From Isoetes taiwanensis (lineage: Eukaryota; Streptophyta; Lycopodiopsida; Isoetales; Isoetaceae), in the NCBI GenBank assembly GCA_021234155.1, contig JAJEKV010000002.1, positions 32,727,645 to 32,791,644 of the forward strand: DNA of 64,000 nucleotides, given 5' to 3'. The position numbers were made by a program, and so were the translations under genes. The first letter of the stretch is position 1, and every line of letters begins with the position of its first letter. The notes beneath the pieces are model-generated. The model saw only the letters and a program-made list of their open reading frames with translations, was not told where the DNA came from and did not search any database. Shown here in pieces: positions 22,235-34,072 of this stretch.

Positions 22235-23784
22235 ATGCAGGGCTCGACCAAATGTATTTTAGGATTCTGTTTCGTGCCCCAATTTCTAAAGCATGGCTCA
22301 GGGAGGCAAAGGAAGACAGGTGTCGAATGCGTTTTCATGGCCTGCTTCCTATCCATTCTCTTTGAATTTGGCTTGGAGGATGGCTTGTGGGCATGTAAAA
22401 CACAAACCGCGGCTATGGTGGGCAAAGAAGCTAATTTACTTTCCAGTATGTCAGAAATGGAGGACCTTTATTTTTTGCATTAATCTCCAGTTTGAAGCAT
22501 TCGGTAGAGGACGGTGAAGCAATTGACAGGCAATTAGGCCAAGAGGCAGCATCAATAAAAGTGGAAGCACTTGAATCTCCGACATTCTGTTCTCCCATTC
22601 TTGATGCAAACCAACTAGGTGTGTTATTTCTCCTTTTGTGAATAGAAGAGTTTAATTTAATGATTAAAAAAATTAATTATAACGTGACATGTAATGATCT
22701 ATGATCCCTTCTTCTTGTTCTAATATCTATATGTACTTCTTTACATGTTGGTATAACCTTCTATTATTCCATAGGTTACTATGGTTTCCTTCAAAAACAA
22801 ATTCAAATACCAAATAACACACATTAATATTAAAAATGCAAACCCCCTTATATAACCCCATTGTTTGGGTGCATATTCAAATGAGGGGTACCTTGGGCAT
22901 CGAGAGTTATCAAATGGGCATATTCGCAAATTATTCCGCCAGTTAGGGTATGTTAGGCAACCCCCCCTTTTTTTTTTTTTTTTTAATTATGTATTTCTGT
23001 ACTTAATGGTTTTTCCTTCTTAGTTAGTGAATGACTTCCATGGAAAAATCCCTCACTTTACTTGCCATGGGTCTTTCTTCCTAGTAGAACCCCCTTTTTA
23101 TTTACTAGCTATTGTCTCAAAATATTTTTGCATGCTTTTGATCGATTTGAACTGTCTTTCTTGATGCTTTCGGTATTCTTTCCCAAGTAGAATCCATTTT
23201 AATAGACTATATACTAACATTGTTGTGTAAGAACTCTAACTCTTTCAATGTGTTCTCAATCTTGCATTTTTTTATTCTTGTTGAATATGGTTGGCTACTT
23301 ATTGTTGAAAGGAATGACAACATCTTATTATCGTTCACCCATACGAGGGTTAGAAATGCAAGTGTCATCAGGGGTGAATAGCTTAGAAGAGAATGGATAG
23401 GGAGCCTCTTTAATATTTAGGGAGTTAAAAACCAAAATGAGATTTGAACTTCACATCCTTTCAATGAAGCCCCTTGTTATGATAATTTTCAAACCATAGC
23501 CAAATTTGACAATCAACAAGAAGTGTTTATGGTTGTATCGTCAGAAAGAGCTCGCAACTCTACCCACTTTGTTGCATAACCATGATCATTACTCCAGATG
23601 CAGGAGAAACAATGAGTTGTCTCCAACAATCAAATATGTTTGCAAGTGCTTAGAAATCTTTGGCATAGATCCCATATGTTCGAGTCGGACGATATATGTA
23701 GAGGGCGAGCCAGGGTCTGTAGAGAAAATAAGCCATACGTTTACTCCCCAGAAAAGGAAAAATGATAGAGCAAGACCCAGCTAG
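22235..23784. other. No gene recognised; short frames only
   Basis: Frames at 22235-22483 (+) and 23506-23784 (+) are open but have no recognisable motif. A segment at 22855-22930 (gggtgcatattcaaat, gagagttatcaaatgggcat) resembles part of the foldback element near 56945-57000, which suggests a shared repeat. Homopolymer T tracts are at 22965-22985. Confidence 0.35.
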
Positions 23785-23807
23785 AATTCTACGGAGTTAG
23801 GATGAGT

Positions 23808-23875
23808 CGTATCGAATCGAGTCGAGTCGAGCCGAGCCGAGTCGAGTCGAGTCGAGTCGAATCGAGTCGAGTCGA
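23808..23875. repeat. (GAGTC)n pentanucleotide microsatellite
   Basis: About 13 units of GAGTC with GAGCC and GAATC variants. The resemblance to the palindromes of 28056-36424 (which contain GAGTCGAG) is probably chance. Confidence 0.9.
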
Positions 23876-24539
23876 ATAAAAAACATTATGTTCATGAAGG
23901 CGAAAGATGTCTGGGATGACAGAAGAAATGATGGTCATTATTTGTCATTGTTGAGATAAACAACTATCCACTATTGAGGATCTGTTGGCAAACGTTTTTT
24001 CAATGGTCCCCAGTTTTATCTTCTTCTGCTCACAACAAACAGGAATGGTTGTACTTTACATCAGCTATCAGTTACGAATGAGGCAAGTAGATATGATATA
24101 GTTTCTTAGATTATTAAAGCATATAATCGCTTTTGAATTTTCTTCACTTTTGACCCTTGTAAAAACCATTTGCCTAAATTTGGAATATATGGCACTTCGT
24201 ACCATCTAGTGAGATTAAGCACCTTTGAGTTCTGCATTGATTCATAGTTTTTTTTTTTTTTTGAGTTAGATTTGTTAGTTGACGTGTGGTTCCTGATACA
24301 ATTTTCAACAAAAACATGTTGAGATTGTCAAGCGATATACCGAGCTCCTCTCCAAACCTCCTAGGCGCAACACTAGGTCAGGTTAGCTTTTATCCAAAAA
24401 GCTTTCGTTGATGCCAGAGTTGAGTCCATACTAAAGCTTGCCCTCGGAATAATACTTGTCAAGATCTGATTTTATTCCAGGTCATGTGCAGATTTGTATA
24501 GTTTTTATATTATTTTTGGATCTCTAAAAACTTTGCTAA

Positions 24540-25310
24540 GTGACCCCAAATAGACAGACAAACCAGACGCGCTAACCGACTTATTGAGGATATGTTGAAA
24601 AACTATGTTTACAATGAACAATCCAAGTAGCGGATCATATACATTTACAATGTGCATTGCATAGCACCAAGTAGAAAGCTTCTAAAATGTCTCCTTTTAT
24701 GATAAATTATGGCTACTAATATCTCATTCCAGAACCTGGCATAACCCTTTGTCAAAGTTGGAGGTTTCTTAACGACTTTTAGTAGATATGCAAGCATTAG
24801 TTGAAAAAGCGAGAGAATATCTTCTGTAGCAAGAAATGTATAGAAAAGTGCACATGACTGTATGGAAATTTCAAGCTGGCAAACATGTATAGTTGAAGAT
24901 AAAAGTTAAGCAAGCCAAGCTGAAGATTAGCAGTTGTAAAAATTAAGCTCTACGATGGCAAGGATCTTTTGAGATAGTACAGAAGATAGGTATTCAATCC
25001 TATAGGTTGGGCCTTCCTGCACGTCTTAAAGTCTATAAAGCCTTCCATGTGAGCAAATATACTCCCTCTTTCCTTCCTTCCTTCTTGAAAACCAAATCAA
25101 GATGGATGGTGAAATCTTCAGTTCTACTAGAAATAACAGAAGATCAGTTAGGGATTGCCAGAAGTTCTTCTGATAGGACTTATAAGAAGACACGAAGAAA
25201 TGAATTTCTCCAATTATTTGGTTAAGTGGGAACACTTATAAGGGGAAGAGTCTACATGGGTTCTCAAGATGGATCTTGACAAGCGGAGCAGTGTCAGGGT
25301 CGCACCATCA
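24540..25310 (+). pseudogene. Gypsy (chromovirus) integrase C-terminal and chromodomain relic
   Basis: Scattered blocks match the order of a chromovirus polyprotein end: LIEDMLKNYVYNEQS and MSPFMINYG (integrase C-terminal part), FEIVQKIG.QSYRLGLPARL and FHVSKYTP (GPF/Y-like module). After a frameshift, RRNEF.LVKWEHL..EESTW (chromodomain) completes it. Integrase joins element DNA to the genome, and the chromodomain binds histone marks. Many stops and shifts: a dead copy. A purine-rich tract (gattgggggagca) at about 25435-25447 followed by TGTAGTATGC may mark the start of its 3' LTR, whose end I cannot place. Confidence 0.6.
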
Positions 25311-25859
25311 ACAATGTAGTCAACCCCGGCATGGTAAGTGATATTTGATTTATCAGATGACTTCCTTCTTGCAGGTTGCCATAAGGCTAAAGTATAAGCG
25401 GAGGGAGCATTTTAGTATGTATGACAGGATATATGATTGGGGGAGCATGTAGTATGCATGAAGGGATTCATCTATAGCCATTATGGAAACAAAATATTCC
25501 TTATGGCATGATGTGAATGCAACCCTGAGTTATGGTAGGATTACTTAGTACAAGGGGAGGGGGTCCTCTAAAACCAAAAAAATCTAATAGTATTTCAGTA
25601 TATTAATACATATTGTGATTCTGCAGGCCAGGAGATGAGAGCTCTCCCTGCAGCATTTTATTTTCCACTAAGGACTTTGTTTGTTATCATTATCTTGTTG
25701 TATTTGAGTATAAAACAATTGCCTGTGTACATGACTTAACAAGTCGATGGCATCTTACCTCTCGATTGTAATTGTATTTATATCTTATAATAATACTATA
25801 TAGTCAAACAATGTAGTATGAGAACAACATTAGCTCAAGGAGAGGAGATGTCACCTTCT

Positions 25860-26939
25860 CAAGGACAGGAGAATGTCACGTCACCATAATTAGTTTGCAT
25901 ATTAATTGGCATTAGCTCTTTGGGTATCTACCAAAATAATGACCTTTGTATTTAAAATATTTCATGTAATACTTTGGTCAACAAAATATGATAGTAGTTT
26001 ATGTGCATTACCAAATTTGCCCTCGAATTTTTTTCTCTCTTAATTGTCCCAGAATTCTCAACTCCAGAACCAAACTACCACCAAAGGAACTTTACCAAAC
26101 CATGTCAATTCCTCGATCTGAATTTGTAGTTCATTGAGTGTACTAACAAATTTGCGGTCAATGAATTACAATTCAAATCACAAAATTGATATGATTTGGT
26201 AAGAAAAAAAATGAAGTTCGGGTTGTAAAAGGTAAAAGCAACTTCACAATCATCTATAAGTACACAGTGATGTAGATCATTCTTTGCTTTGCAAACTAGA
26301 AATGAACAAATCTTGATAGATATATTTAGTTTGTCAATGACAAGATTTTTTAGGTCATGTTATGGATTGAATTGCCTTGAAAATAAGGTGGCATTTCAAT
26401 ATTTCAAATATTATCTTTGTTTTAAAAAAAATGGAGTCTAATCATTTGGCATACCAAGACTAAACCTCAATTAGTCTATTGGCCTCGGTATGTCTAATAT
26501 TGTCCAAATCTATTTTATGAGCATTTGCAATGACTTAATATGTGGAAAGAATCGTTGTTAGACAGAGATTGAAAAAGCATGATGCCATTTTGCAGTTGGA
26601 TTACCTCCGCTTGAGGTACAACATCATATTCACAATATGTAAAGCATGTCGAAGAAGAAGATGATTCTGCATAAGTAGCCCTCGGGTAAATAATCATTTT
26701 GAGCATACTTATGTTGAGCAAATTGCTTCAAAACTGGAGATAAATTAGGACTTCTAGGTACATTTTTATTTTTTTAATCTATCCACATCAAAGATAGGAG
26801 ACCTTGCCTAGGTGCCTTGTCTACATTCTTGCGGAGATATAGGCTTGGATGAACCAAACTCTTTATCATATTTTAATGTGAATGAACTTTGGCACCCAAC
26901 ATCATTTATTTATGACTCAAATGGTGAACAAACTTATAC
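25860..26939. other. No gene recognised
   Basis: AT-rich sequence with no convincing coding frame, hairpin or repeat that I can define. Confidence 0.4.
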
Positions 26940-28043
26940 AAGAATAGAATAGAATAGGATAGGATAGGATAGGATAGGACAGGACAGGACAGGACAGGAC
27001 AGGACATGATAGGATAGAATAGAAGGCTTCACAAAGATCAATCGGCCTAAGGACCCCAAAGAGAGAGTGCAACATACTTATTACACGCCTGCTTGTTTAG
27101 AAAGGTTTCGGAGGAAAAACCATGACAGTAATAAGAATGCTATGAAGCAGTAATAAGAATTTATCAAACTGTACAAGTGTACATATGAAATAAGACAGAT
27201 TCAAGTCATGCAAGTGTCCTAGAACATATTTGCTCCCGCAGATCCATGGCCTCCTGGAGGTATGATCTCATCATCCGAACTGAAGCCGCGCTTAGTATCA
27301 CGTGTAGCGGTTGCTCAAGCCTGACCAACACCAGAAATCCCTGTAGGGTATGACATTCATTCCCAATGGCTCTCATTTGACAGTATCTACAGGGCTTGTC
27401 CTGCTGGGGTTCCCCAATACATCTCCCTTTCTCAACGTGGAGAAGGTGTGCACCTGTGCGGATTGAGGCAATGAGTCTGTGCCTTTTCATAGGCAGATGG
27501 GTATGCAAGAAATCTTGGGGTCTCCATTCCAATGAGGGATTTACATGGCACAGGTAATGTGTTGTCTTGACATGTTTAAGAGCATCGGCATCCCAGAGCT
27601 TGTTGAGGAAACAGGCATCAAGATACTATCATAAGCTGTGGCGATCTGCCTCTATTTGTACCTTATGCACCTATGCACCTGCACCTTCCATCTAGTAAGC
27701 TACTGAGCTCACTTTTCCTTCCAACAGACCTTGAGATGTTGTGGCTCTATTGCGACGGCATAAGCCAGGCTAGGGAGGCGAGCATCGTACATAGTGACCA
27801 TATTCTGAAAGTAGACGATGTGCTAATCTAGAACTGCCCACTGAAGGGGTAAGAAACCTGTCTCCTGCAACATGATCTGATATGGAACCGTGGACTTCAC
27901 CTCCACGCAAACCATGAAGGCTTTCCGTGCCTGCTCCAAATCAGTCCAGGTAGCGAGGGATATGACGAGTCCCAGACCTCGACTCGTATAATAGGACATG
28001 CTCCACCAAGACACTGAACATGTACAACTGATGGGCCCAGTCC
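26940..28043 (-). mobile_element. LINE family A fragment (3' end, pentanucleotide tail)
   Basis: On the minus strand from 28043, sequence matches the LINE at 30401-32166 from the VLLYGAEVWDP block onward. 27532-27206 encodes the C-terminal end with HLPMKRHRLIASIRTGAH and a zinc-binding CRYCQMRAIGNECH motif. The 3' tail, seen on the plus strand as agaatagaataggatagg..aggac repeats at 26940-27020, has expanded into (CCTRT)n. The 5' end abuts a palindrome of the 28056-28182 cluster. Broken by stops. Confidence 0.8.
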
Positions 28044-28055
28044 TATTCTAGACTC

Positions 28056-28182
28056 GCCATTCTCGATCGGTGAGTCGAGAATGCCTCAGCCATCCAACAC
28101 TTCTATTCTCGACTCACGAGTCGAGAATGCCTCAGCCAGCAAACTAATGTAGTCCCCCTGTTCTCGGCATGTGAGTCGAGAA
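28056..28182. repeat. Palindrome cluster 1 (three copies of the TCTCGACTC..GAGTCGAGA family)
   Basis: Palindromes at 28056-28085, 28105-28128 and 28161-28182, each followed by a copy of atgcctcagcca. The second is perfect apart from its centre (GACTCACGAGTC). On the minus strand they lie just inside a predicted intron of the gene at 28215-28468. Confidence 0.85.
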
Positions 28183-28214
28183 TGCCTCAGCCAGCAAACT
28201 ACACCTCTTCTCAC

Positions 28215-28468
28215 AAGCACTCTTTGGCCCATCGTATCACAGATCCCGCAGCCTCTGGCGGCCTCATCAAAAACTTGTGTCAAAGTGATTTTTGTGTATC
28301 CCTTCTCCATGGCGCTGCAGTGTAGAGTGCCTGTGTCCTCTAGCTCATATTCGGCTACTACCTTCGTCGCATTTACATCGATCAAATCATCTAGTTTCAA
28401 CAAAACACTCAGTTAGAATGAGACACAGATTAAACCGCTGTGAGAAGCTTACATCGTCGTGGCGCCAT
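28215..28468 (-). CDS. Hypothetical gene, first two exons (rest lost or displaced by a LINE)
   Basis: Exon 1 is 28468-28453 (ATG, five codons plus one base: MAPRR). The intron starts GTAAGC and ends GAAACTAG. Exon 2 is 28390-28215 and ends before a GTGAGA donor. The joined frame reads 64 codons without a stop, including VAEYELEDTGTLHCSA, YTKITLTQVFDEAARG and CGICDTMGQRVL. No family recognised. The following intron contains three palindromes and is then cut by the LINE at 26940-28043, so the downstream exons cannot be found. It is head-to-head with the plus-strand gene starting at 28804, and the 335 bp between may be a shared promoter. Confidence 0.5.
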
Positions 28469-28803
28469 GACGAATAGTCGTTCGGAATCTCTCTCGGCCT
28501 CCGGCTGCTAAGACCTGATAAAACTATGCGCCCGATAAACTCCACTGCGCTCGATACACTTAATCCCTCGAAATGTAAAATTTTGAATTAGTGTTTGGGT
28601 GGGGTAAAGTTGGTCTTGATGTAGCCCTCGCGTTTTTCCCTTGAATGATTGTATGTCCTTTGAATGATTGTATATCCTTAATTTCAAATTTAAGAGCACG
28701 CCAGTACCTGTCTTTTACATGCAGTCCCAAAATAACAAAGTCGTGGAAGAGACTAAGTTTAGAAGGGAGCTCGAGCAGCAAGAGACAGCGTCGGGATCAA
28801 GAC

Positions 28804-29459
28804 ATGACGACTCCAACGAAGAAGCGGGGCGCCGGATCGGAGCCGGGTTCTAGTGGAACGAAAAAAAGAAAGAGCGTGCCTCCCAGTAAGCTCTCAATTT
28901 TGATACGATTCACTTACCTGTTCTGACGATATTTTAACCTTGCAGCATTTACGGCAGAGACACTTGTCATCACTGGTAGAACTCCATTCTTCGTCCTCGA
29001 AGGATTGGAGACAGAGTTGCTGGAAACCCCTGCGGATTGCTGGTGGTATGTCGAAGTGACATCATGTGGGAAGGAGAAAGATCTTTTTCTTTGGCAAAGG
29101 GGTAAAAAGAGTTCCGGCAACAAATATAAGAAAGTCGGTGTGGTCCTCTCCGTTGCTGCCCCAGATTCAAAACATCTTACTTTGTATGTGGAAGATTGCT
29201 TGAAGGGTAAATTTTACTACACCAAGAAATTGTCTCTCCAATTATTCTTCCACATCAATGAGCAAGGCCAAGGGAACTGACAAAAGGCGCAGCCTCTAAA
29301 TTGCCAGAACTTGGGCTGGAAGGATTTGGAACGCTCACATCAAAGGAGCTCGGAATGGAGATTTTCAGGGTGAGTGAGAAGCTTTTTAACACAAGGAACT
29401 TCACGTCCAATGTGCTTAAGATTTTAAAGCACTCTACAGTTACGAAGGATGTTGTTTAG
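28804..29459 (+). pseudogene. N-terminal part of a broken ParB-like/methyltransferase-like gene
   Basis: The ATG at 28804 starts a Lys/Gly/Ser-rich segment with an NLS-like KKRK. A likely intron (GTAAGC near 28888 to CCTTGCAG at 28946) leads to a globular block with VITGRTPFFVLEGLE, ADCWWYVEVTSCGKEKDLFLW and VEDCLKGKFYYTKKLSLQLFF. After a TGA at 29278-29280, a shift continues the sequence (SKLPELGLEGFGTL, KELGMEIFRVSEKLF) to a TAG at about 29456. I do not recognise the domain. Its position just before the ParB-like part suggests it is the amino-terminal region of the same gene. Confidence 0.5.
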
Positions 29460-30059
29460 AAGGAGAAAGCTCCAGAGAAAAGTGCAAGTGTGGAAACTGA
29501 AAGCAATCCAGATGATTCAGATGCAGAAGATGACGAAATGGTTGACTCCCAGTTCTTGGATCCAGATGACCAGATAAAGAAGTCGCAAAGTGGTGCCCAA
29601 AAGATGGAGCGCCTTGCGCAGTGTTTTATCCACTGGGGATTGGCCACAAGTTGCTGTTGGACATAAGACTGTTGAAGGTTTGCACTGGCGATGCGGTCCT
29701 CTTCAACCACAGGGAACTTAATCTAGCTCATATGCTAGAGATTCTGAACCTCATGGTGCGTCATCCTGTTGTGGATCCAATGCCTGCGGACGTTATACTA
29801 TTCAGCAGAGCTACTGGTGAGTTGTTCAGGTGGAGCACTGAGGAAGACCTGAGGGGCAAGGATGTGAGATTCTGGGTTGTGGATGGTCAGCATTCAGTGG
29901 GCAGCACAAGTATTGCAGACAGAAAAGGAGGTCCCACAGAGGATTAAGGATCGGTATTCCAAACGGAAGTGTAGAGTTCTCTCAGCGGACATACCACTCA
30001 ACGAGCTCGCCAGTATTAGCCACTGTCAGAATACAATAACAGCAAGTGCCAGCTATATA
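29460..30059 (+). pseudogene. ParB/DGQHR-like segment of the same broken gene
   Basis: An acidic linker (NPDDSDAEDDEMVD) leads, after a frameshift, to KWCPKDGAPCAVFYPLGIGH, then VDPMPADVILFSRATGEL and RFWVVDGQHS. A second shift gives AAQVLQTEKEVPQ, SADIPLNELASIS and QNT. The VDGQHSVAAA block plus downstream residues fit the ParB/sulfiredoxin-type or DGQHR fold (a V-x-DGxHR-x-A signature), where it binds nucleotides or DNA in prokaryotic relatives. A probable splice donor (AAG|GTATAT) follows at about 30060. Assignment rests on motif reading only. Confidence 0.45.
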
Positions 30060-30085
30060 AGGTATATTATTGTCCTTGCACCAGG

Positions 30086-30400
30086 TTGTTTTCTCGACTC
30101 GCGAGTCGAGAAAACAATCGCATCCTCTGTTTTCTGTCTTCCTTTGGGTATTCTCGACTCGCGAGTCGAGCATACCCGGAATTTGTAATTTACTGCTATA
30201 TAGAGGCCTCCTTCTACTTGAGGACTTTCTCGACTCGCGGGTTGAGAAAGACCCCGCATCCTCTGCTTTCTGTCTTCCTTTGCGTATTCTCGACTCGCGA
30301 GTCGAGAATACCCAGAATTTGTAATTTACTGCTATATAGAGGCCTCCTTCTACTTGAGGACTTTCTTGCGAGTCGAGAAAGACCCCCATCCTCTGCTTTC
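30086..30400. repeat. Palindrome cluster 2 (five copies, 136-bp tandem unit)
   Basis: Palindromes at 30086-30117 (TTGT...ACAA arms), 30146-30177 (GGGTA..TACCC arms), 30225-30250, 30284-30311 and a decayed half at 30361-30381. The tandem unit begins gaatttgtaatttactgcta at 30179 and 30315. The array is cut at 30400 by the LINE. Confidence 0.9.
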
Positions 30401-32166
30401 CGGCCCAGGCATTCCACCATTGATCATATCTTCACTCTGCGCACATTGGTTGAGGATAGCAGGAATCGCCGGCAAAACCTGTACTGTTATTTCGTGGATT
30501 TTTCAAAAGCTTTTGACACAGTGCCCCGCGACATGCTATGGGACAGATTGCAGCAGCTGGGGACCCCCTTGATGTGCCGAATGCAGTATATAGGCTATAC
30601 GAGGCATGCTCAGACCGTATCACATCGTCAGGACAGCCGGTAATCAATAGTATTGGACTGCGTCAGGGTTGCCCCCTCTCCGCCACACTCTTTGTCCTAT
30701 ACATTGACCAACTGGAGGATTGGCTCTCTGAGCATGGAGGTGCGGGCACCCATCTCATGCATCACACAATCCGGCAACTGATATATGCTGACGATGTCAA
30801 CCTCCTGGCCTATACTCCAGAGGACATGCAACGTCACCTGGATGCTCTTGACACTTTTTGCTGATTCACTGGCATGCGAGTTAACTTGGCCAAAACTAGG
30901 GTGCTGCTAGTTTCATCATCCCGTCAGCCAAGGCTTCCCTCATTCACTTACCAGGGACAAGATGTAGAGGTGGCTCCGACCTACAAGTACTTGGGGATCG
31001 AGTTCTCCACTACCACCCATTGGGATGCTGCCATCAAGTTGCGGGTCACGGCAGGTTGGAAAGCACTGTATGCCATGCAGAACAACAGCCACAAGGCAGA
31101 GTTGTATGCATGGGGCCACCAGTCACACTTGTTTCGGGCCTTGGTCGAGCCGGTCCTTTTGTATGGGGCAGAAGTGTGGGATCCAGTGATATCCCTCAAC
31201 ACTTGGAATGACCTCGAGCAGGTGCAAAAGGCCTTCTTGGCATGAGCCCTTGGGGTGAAATCCACAGTTCCATACTAGATCCTACTCTAGGAGACAGGCT
31301 TTCTACCCCTTCAACGGCCTGCATTGGAACGCCATATCATTTACTTCCAGAATGTGGTCGCTATGGTTGATACATGTTTGCTCAACCTTGCTTTGGCCAT
31401 GGCGATGGGTCCCCAATGACTAAAATCCTGCTGGAAGGACAAGCAAGCTCAGTGGTTCTCACGCTGGGGTGTACAAGCAAACAGATGTGTACATGTAAGG
31501 ACAAAGAAAGATCACAAGGCACTTAAGCTGTACCTAGATGCTACTTTCCTTCGCAAGCTCTGGGATGCAGATGCTCTGACGCACGTTAAGCTGGCACACT
31601 ATCAGCAGCAAAGCAATCCTAGGCTCACGAGAGGCCCACACCAGTACTTGTGCACCCAGCTGCCCATGAATAAGCGCAGACATATAGCTTCCATCCGCAC
31701 GGGTGCACATCGCCTCTGCATTGAAACAGGACGTTGGGCTCAGGAAGCACGAGAGCAAAGGGTTTGCCAGTGTTGCCATCAGGGTGCCATTGAGGATGAA
31801 TGTCATGCCCTCCAGATCTGTCCAGCGTTTGGCCATATCCGAGAGCGATATGTTCGATTACTAGTGCCTGGCCAGCCATTGCATCAGTTATTGACTACGG
31901 CGTCAGTGGGTTTGTTGGGATCATACCTCCAGGACGTTATGGATGCACGGACTCAGTTGTGTCCTTCGGGACGGTATTGAACCGTCCTATACAATTGTAC
32001 AGCGTACCAGCATACTTATTACTACTAAGGTTTTTCCCTTGAAAAGCCTTCGGGGCGGGGGTTTTTTAATCCTGTCAGTAATACGCTTGCTGCTCTCTTT
32101 TTTGTTTGGGTCCCATAGGCCAATCGGTCTCCGTGGATGCTAAAAATTCTATTCTATTCTATTCTA
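30401..32166 (+). mobile_element. LINE family A, 5'-truncated, (ATTCT)n tail
   Basis: Coding blocks in order: RHSTIDHIFTLRTLVED, YFVDFSKAFDTVPRDM, GLRQGCPLSATLFVLYID and LIYADDVNLL (reverse transcriptase with an intact YADD catalytic box). Then VNLAKTRVLLVSSS, YKYLGIEF and VLLYGAEVWDP, and a C-terminal zinc-binding CQCCHQGAIEDECH ending at a TGA near 31980. Frameshifts near 30540-30600 and several stops (30864, 31245, 31260-31640) break it. The 3' UTR has a GC-rich hairpin-like stretch (cccttgaaaagccttcgggg) and ends in (ATTCT)n at about 32146-32166. Fragments of the same family lie at 26940-28043, 44860-45560 and 61755-62115. Confidence 0.9.
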
Positions 32167-32175
32167 TCTCCCTTT

Positions 32176-32415
32176 GGGTAATCTTGACTCGCGAGTCAAG
32201 ACTACCCGGAATTTGTAATTTACTGCTATATAGAGGCCGCCTTCTACTTGACTTTCTCGACTCGTGACCCGAGAAAGACCCCGCATCCTCTGTTTTCTGT
32301 CTTCCTCTGGGTATTCTCGACTCCATAATTTCCTGCTTTACAGAGGGTATCCTTCCTCGTAATGGAGCTTCCTTGTAATAGGGGACTTTCTCGACTCGCG
32401 AGTCGAGATAGTCCC
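32176..32415. repeat. Palindrome cluster 3 (four copies)
   Basis: Palindromes at 32176-32207, 32252-32277, a half copy at 32311-32326 and 32382-32415. The first has a compensated change on both arms (CTTGACTC..GAGTCAAG). The last extends to a 17-bp stem (GGGACTTT..) with one mismatch. It continues the 136-bp units interrupted by the LINE. Confidence 0.9.
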
Positions 32416-32537
32416 AAACCCTCTGTATGTTCTGCTCCCATGTATGTTCTGATAGAGTTTCAATTATTTATTGCATCCCGTATCCTGACTAGATCATACA
32501 CGCTCGGCAACAGTGGAAGGCTTTGTGTTGTCCTCAG

Positions 32538-34056
32538 TAGCCTAGGGGAAACAGGGCTCCCTCAGACAAGTGGAAGACCTTCGAGAAACTATGCAGATAT
32601 GTTCTTCTGAAGGCCAGGAAGATGATGAGGGGGATGATGAAGATGAAAAAAAGAAGAGAACACCAAGAAAGGGCAGGGAATCTCTGTTTGACCAATATGA
32701 CCTCATTCTTAGCAGTGAGGTAGTCTGGGTAAAATGGACTGAGATCTGGGCTCTCTGGACAAGAGGCAAGCTTAAGGACAGCAATGGAGAATTGCCAACT
32801 AGGCCGGACCCAAAGCTGTTCGACAAGTAGTTCATGAAAAAGATACAGGGACGGACAAAGAAACGCTCGACCTACAGGGCAAAATCCTGGATGGGACAAT
32901 CCTGCTAAGGAAGACTAGGAGTTCAAAAATGCAAGATGCAAAGGATTATGCCACAGTCCTGAACAGATGGCGAAGAAGGCATCACAGAATTCTGCAATGT
33001 TGCATCCAATGCATGCCATGATTTTAATTACTATAAAGAGAAGGCGGCGCTTGATGAGGATAGTATAAAGGAGTTGAACCGGCTATGTCAACCCTACGTC
33101 ACCACGAAGCTTAAATGTTTCAAAATCGCCCCCTTTCCTGAACGTGCTATAGCACTTCTGAAGCGAAAGCTTGGATTCAGGGTGGTGCCATTTAAGACAG
33201 ACGATAGCTCCCCTCCCTTCTTGGTGACCTTGGGTCACAAGGGGTTCGGTGGTCTGGAACTGGCGGCTGGGCCTGTGGCACTATTTGCCATGAATATGAT
33301 CGAAGACCCCACCCTATTTTATGAAAAAGCTGACATTGAGCAGTGGTATAAGACGTGTCTAGACATGACCGAGCTAGATACTTTTGCATGGCTGGCAATC
33401 AGACAACTGCTGTGTCACAGTGGGCTGCGGATATTAGTTTCAGCAACAAGGTCTTGTATTCCATATACGAGCTGGAACATGAGTGTAGACTTGGCCTGCC
33501 AAAGGCACCAAGTTTTGCCAACATAGTTTTGGTTCTGGTTTCAAGGTCGAATACAGACTTGAACAAGTGGTGGTCAAGCGAGCACCACTACCTCGATAAA
33601 GTTCATGATTTCTCAGGAGCATATATGGAACCCTGGAAGGGCGGCAGGTTTATGGAGAATGTGCCATCGATTGACAAAGTCAGTACTGATGGTGCGACAG
33701 GTCCAATACATAGAATTCCTATCCGGCCGAGAGTTATCAAGTACTTCATAACCAGCTTGGTCGAGGGAGGTCAGATTGTATGCGAGTGGTATATGAATGG
33801 TCTGTTCTCTCAGGGGGCTATGCTATATGGAATGAAACCAATATCTGTGATTGGAAACAAGGACATGGTTGAGACCATTCGCTCATACCTGGACCTGCTT
33901 CATGACCATTCTCGAGCCAGGAAGACTGTAGGAAATAGTAAGGACGAAGATGACGGAGACAAAGATGACAGCCAGGGAGATAAAGATGAAGGAGATGTCC
34001 AAGGTCTAGATGAACTCGCAGCAGAACAAATAATGGAGAATCTAAGATTGAGGTGA
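32538..34056 (+). pseudogene. DNA methyltransferase-like region of the broken gene
   Basis: Reads, with frameshifts near 32600 and 33390 and stops near 32828 and 32900-32960: KWKTFEKLCRYVL, an acidic/basic run, LSSEVVWVKWTEIWALW, then a long frame from about 33040 (ALLKRKLGFRVVPFKTDD, GLELAAGPVALFAMNM). From 33430 it reads LGLPKAPSFANIVLVLVSRS and WWSSEHHYLDKVHDF. The stretch PIRPRVIKYFITSLVEGGQI..EWYMNGLFSQGAMLYGMKPISVIGN has the layout of the final block of N6/N4 DNA methyltransferases (proline, LI..S..G..V.D.F.GSG...A...R..IG.E), but the catalytic DPPY and FxGxG residues are not recognisable. ParB-like plus N6/N4 methyltransferase is a combination known from prokaryotes and phages. An acidic tail (DEDDGDKDDSQGDKDEGD) follows. 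Exon end at AG|GTGAGT near 34052. Confidence 0.4.
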
Positions 34057-34072
34057 GTTTACTTTGCTTTCC

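Larger units (their letters stand above)
30060..32537 (+). other. Predicted 2.5-kb intron holding palindrome tandem repeats and a LINE
   Basis: From a GTATAT donor near 30060 to an acceptor TTGTCCTCAG near 32537. It contains 136-bp tandem units, each with two palindromes (30086-30404 and 32176-32415), split by the LINE at 30401-32166. The boundaries are inferred from splice motifs and from loss of coding sequence. Confidence 0.4.

Noticed and set aside
23808-23875. (GAGTC)n tract as the origin of the intronic palindromes
   Set aside because: Shares only GAGTCGAG words; no inverted symmetry and 4 kb away, so no evidence of a link.
29982-30643. Overlapping frames on both strands through the palindrome repeats
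   Set aside because: Palindromic DNA gives the same STRESR/LDSRVE-like words on both strands; these are by-products, not proteins.
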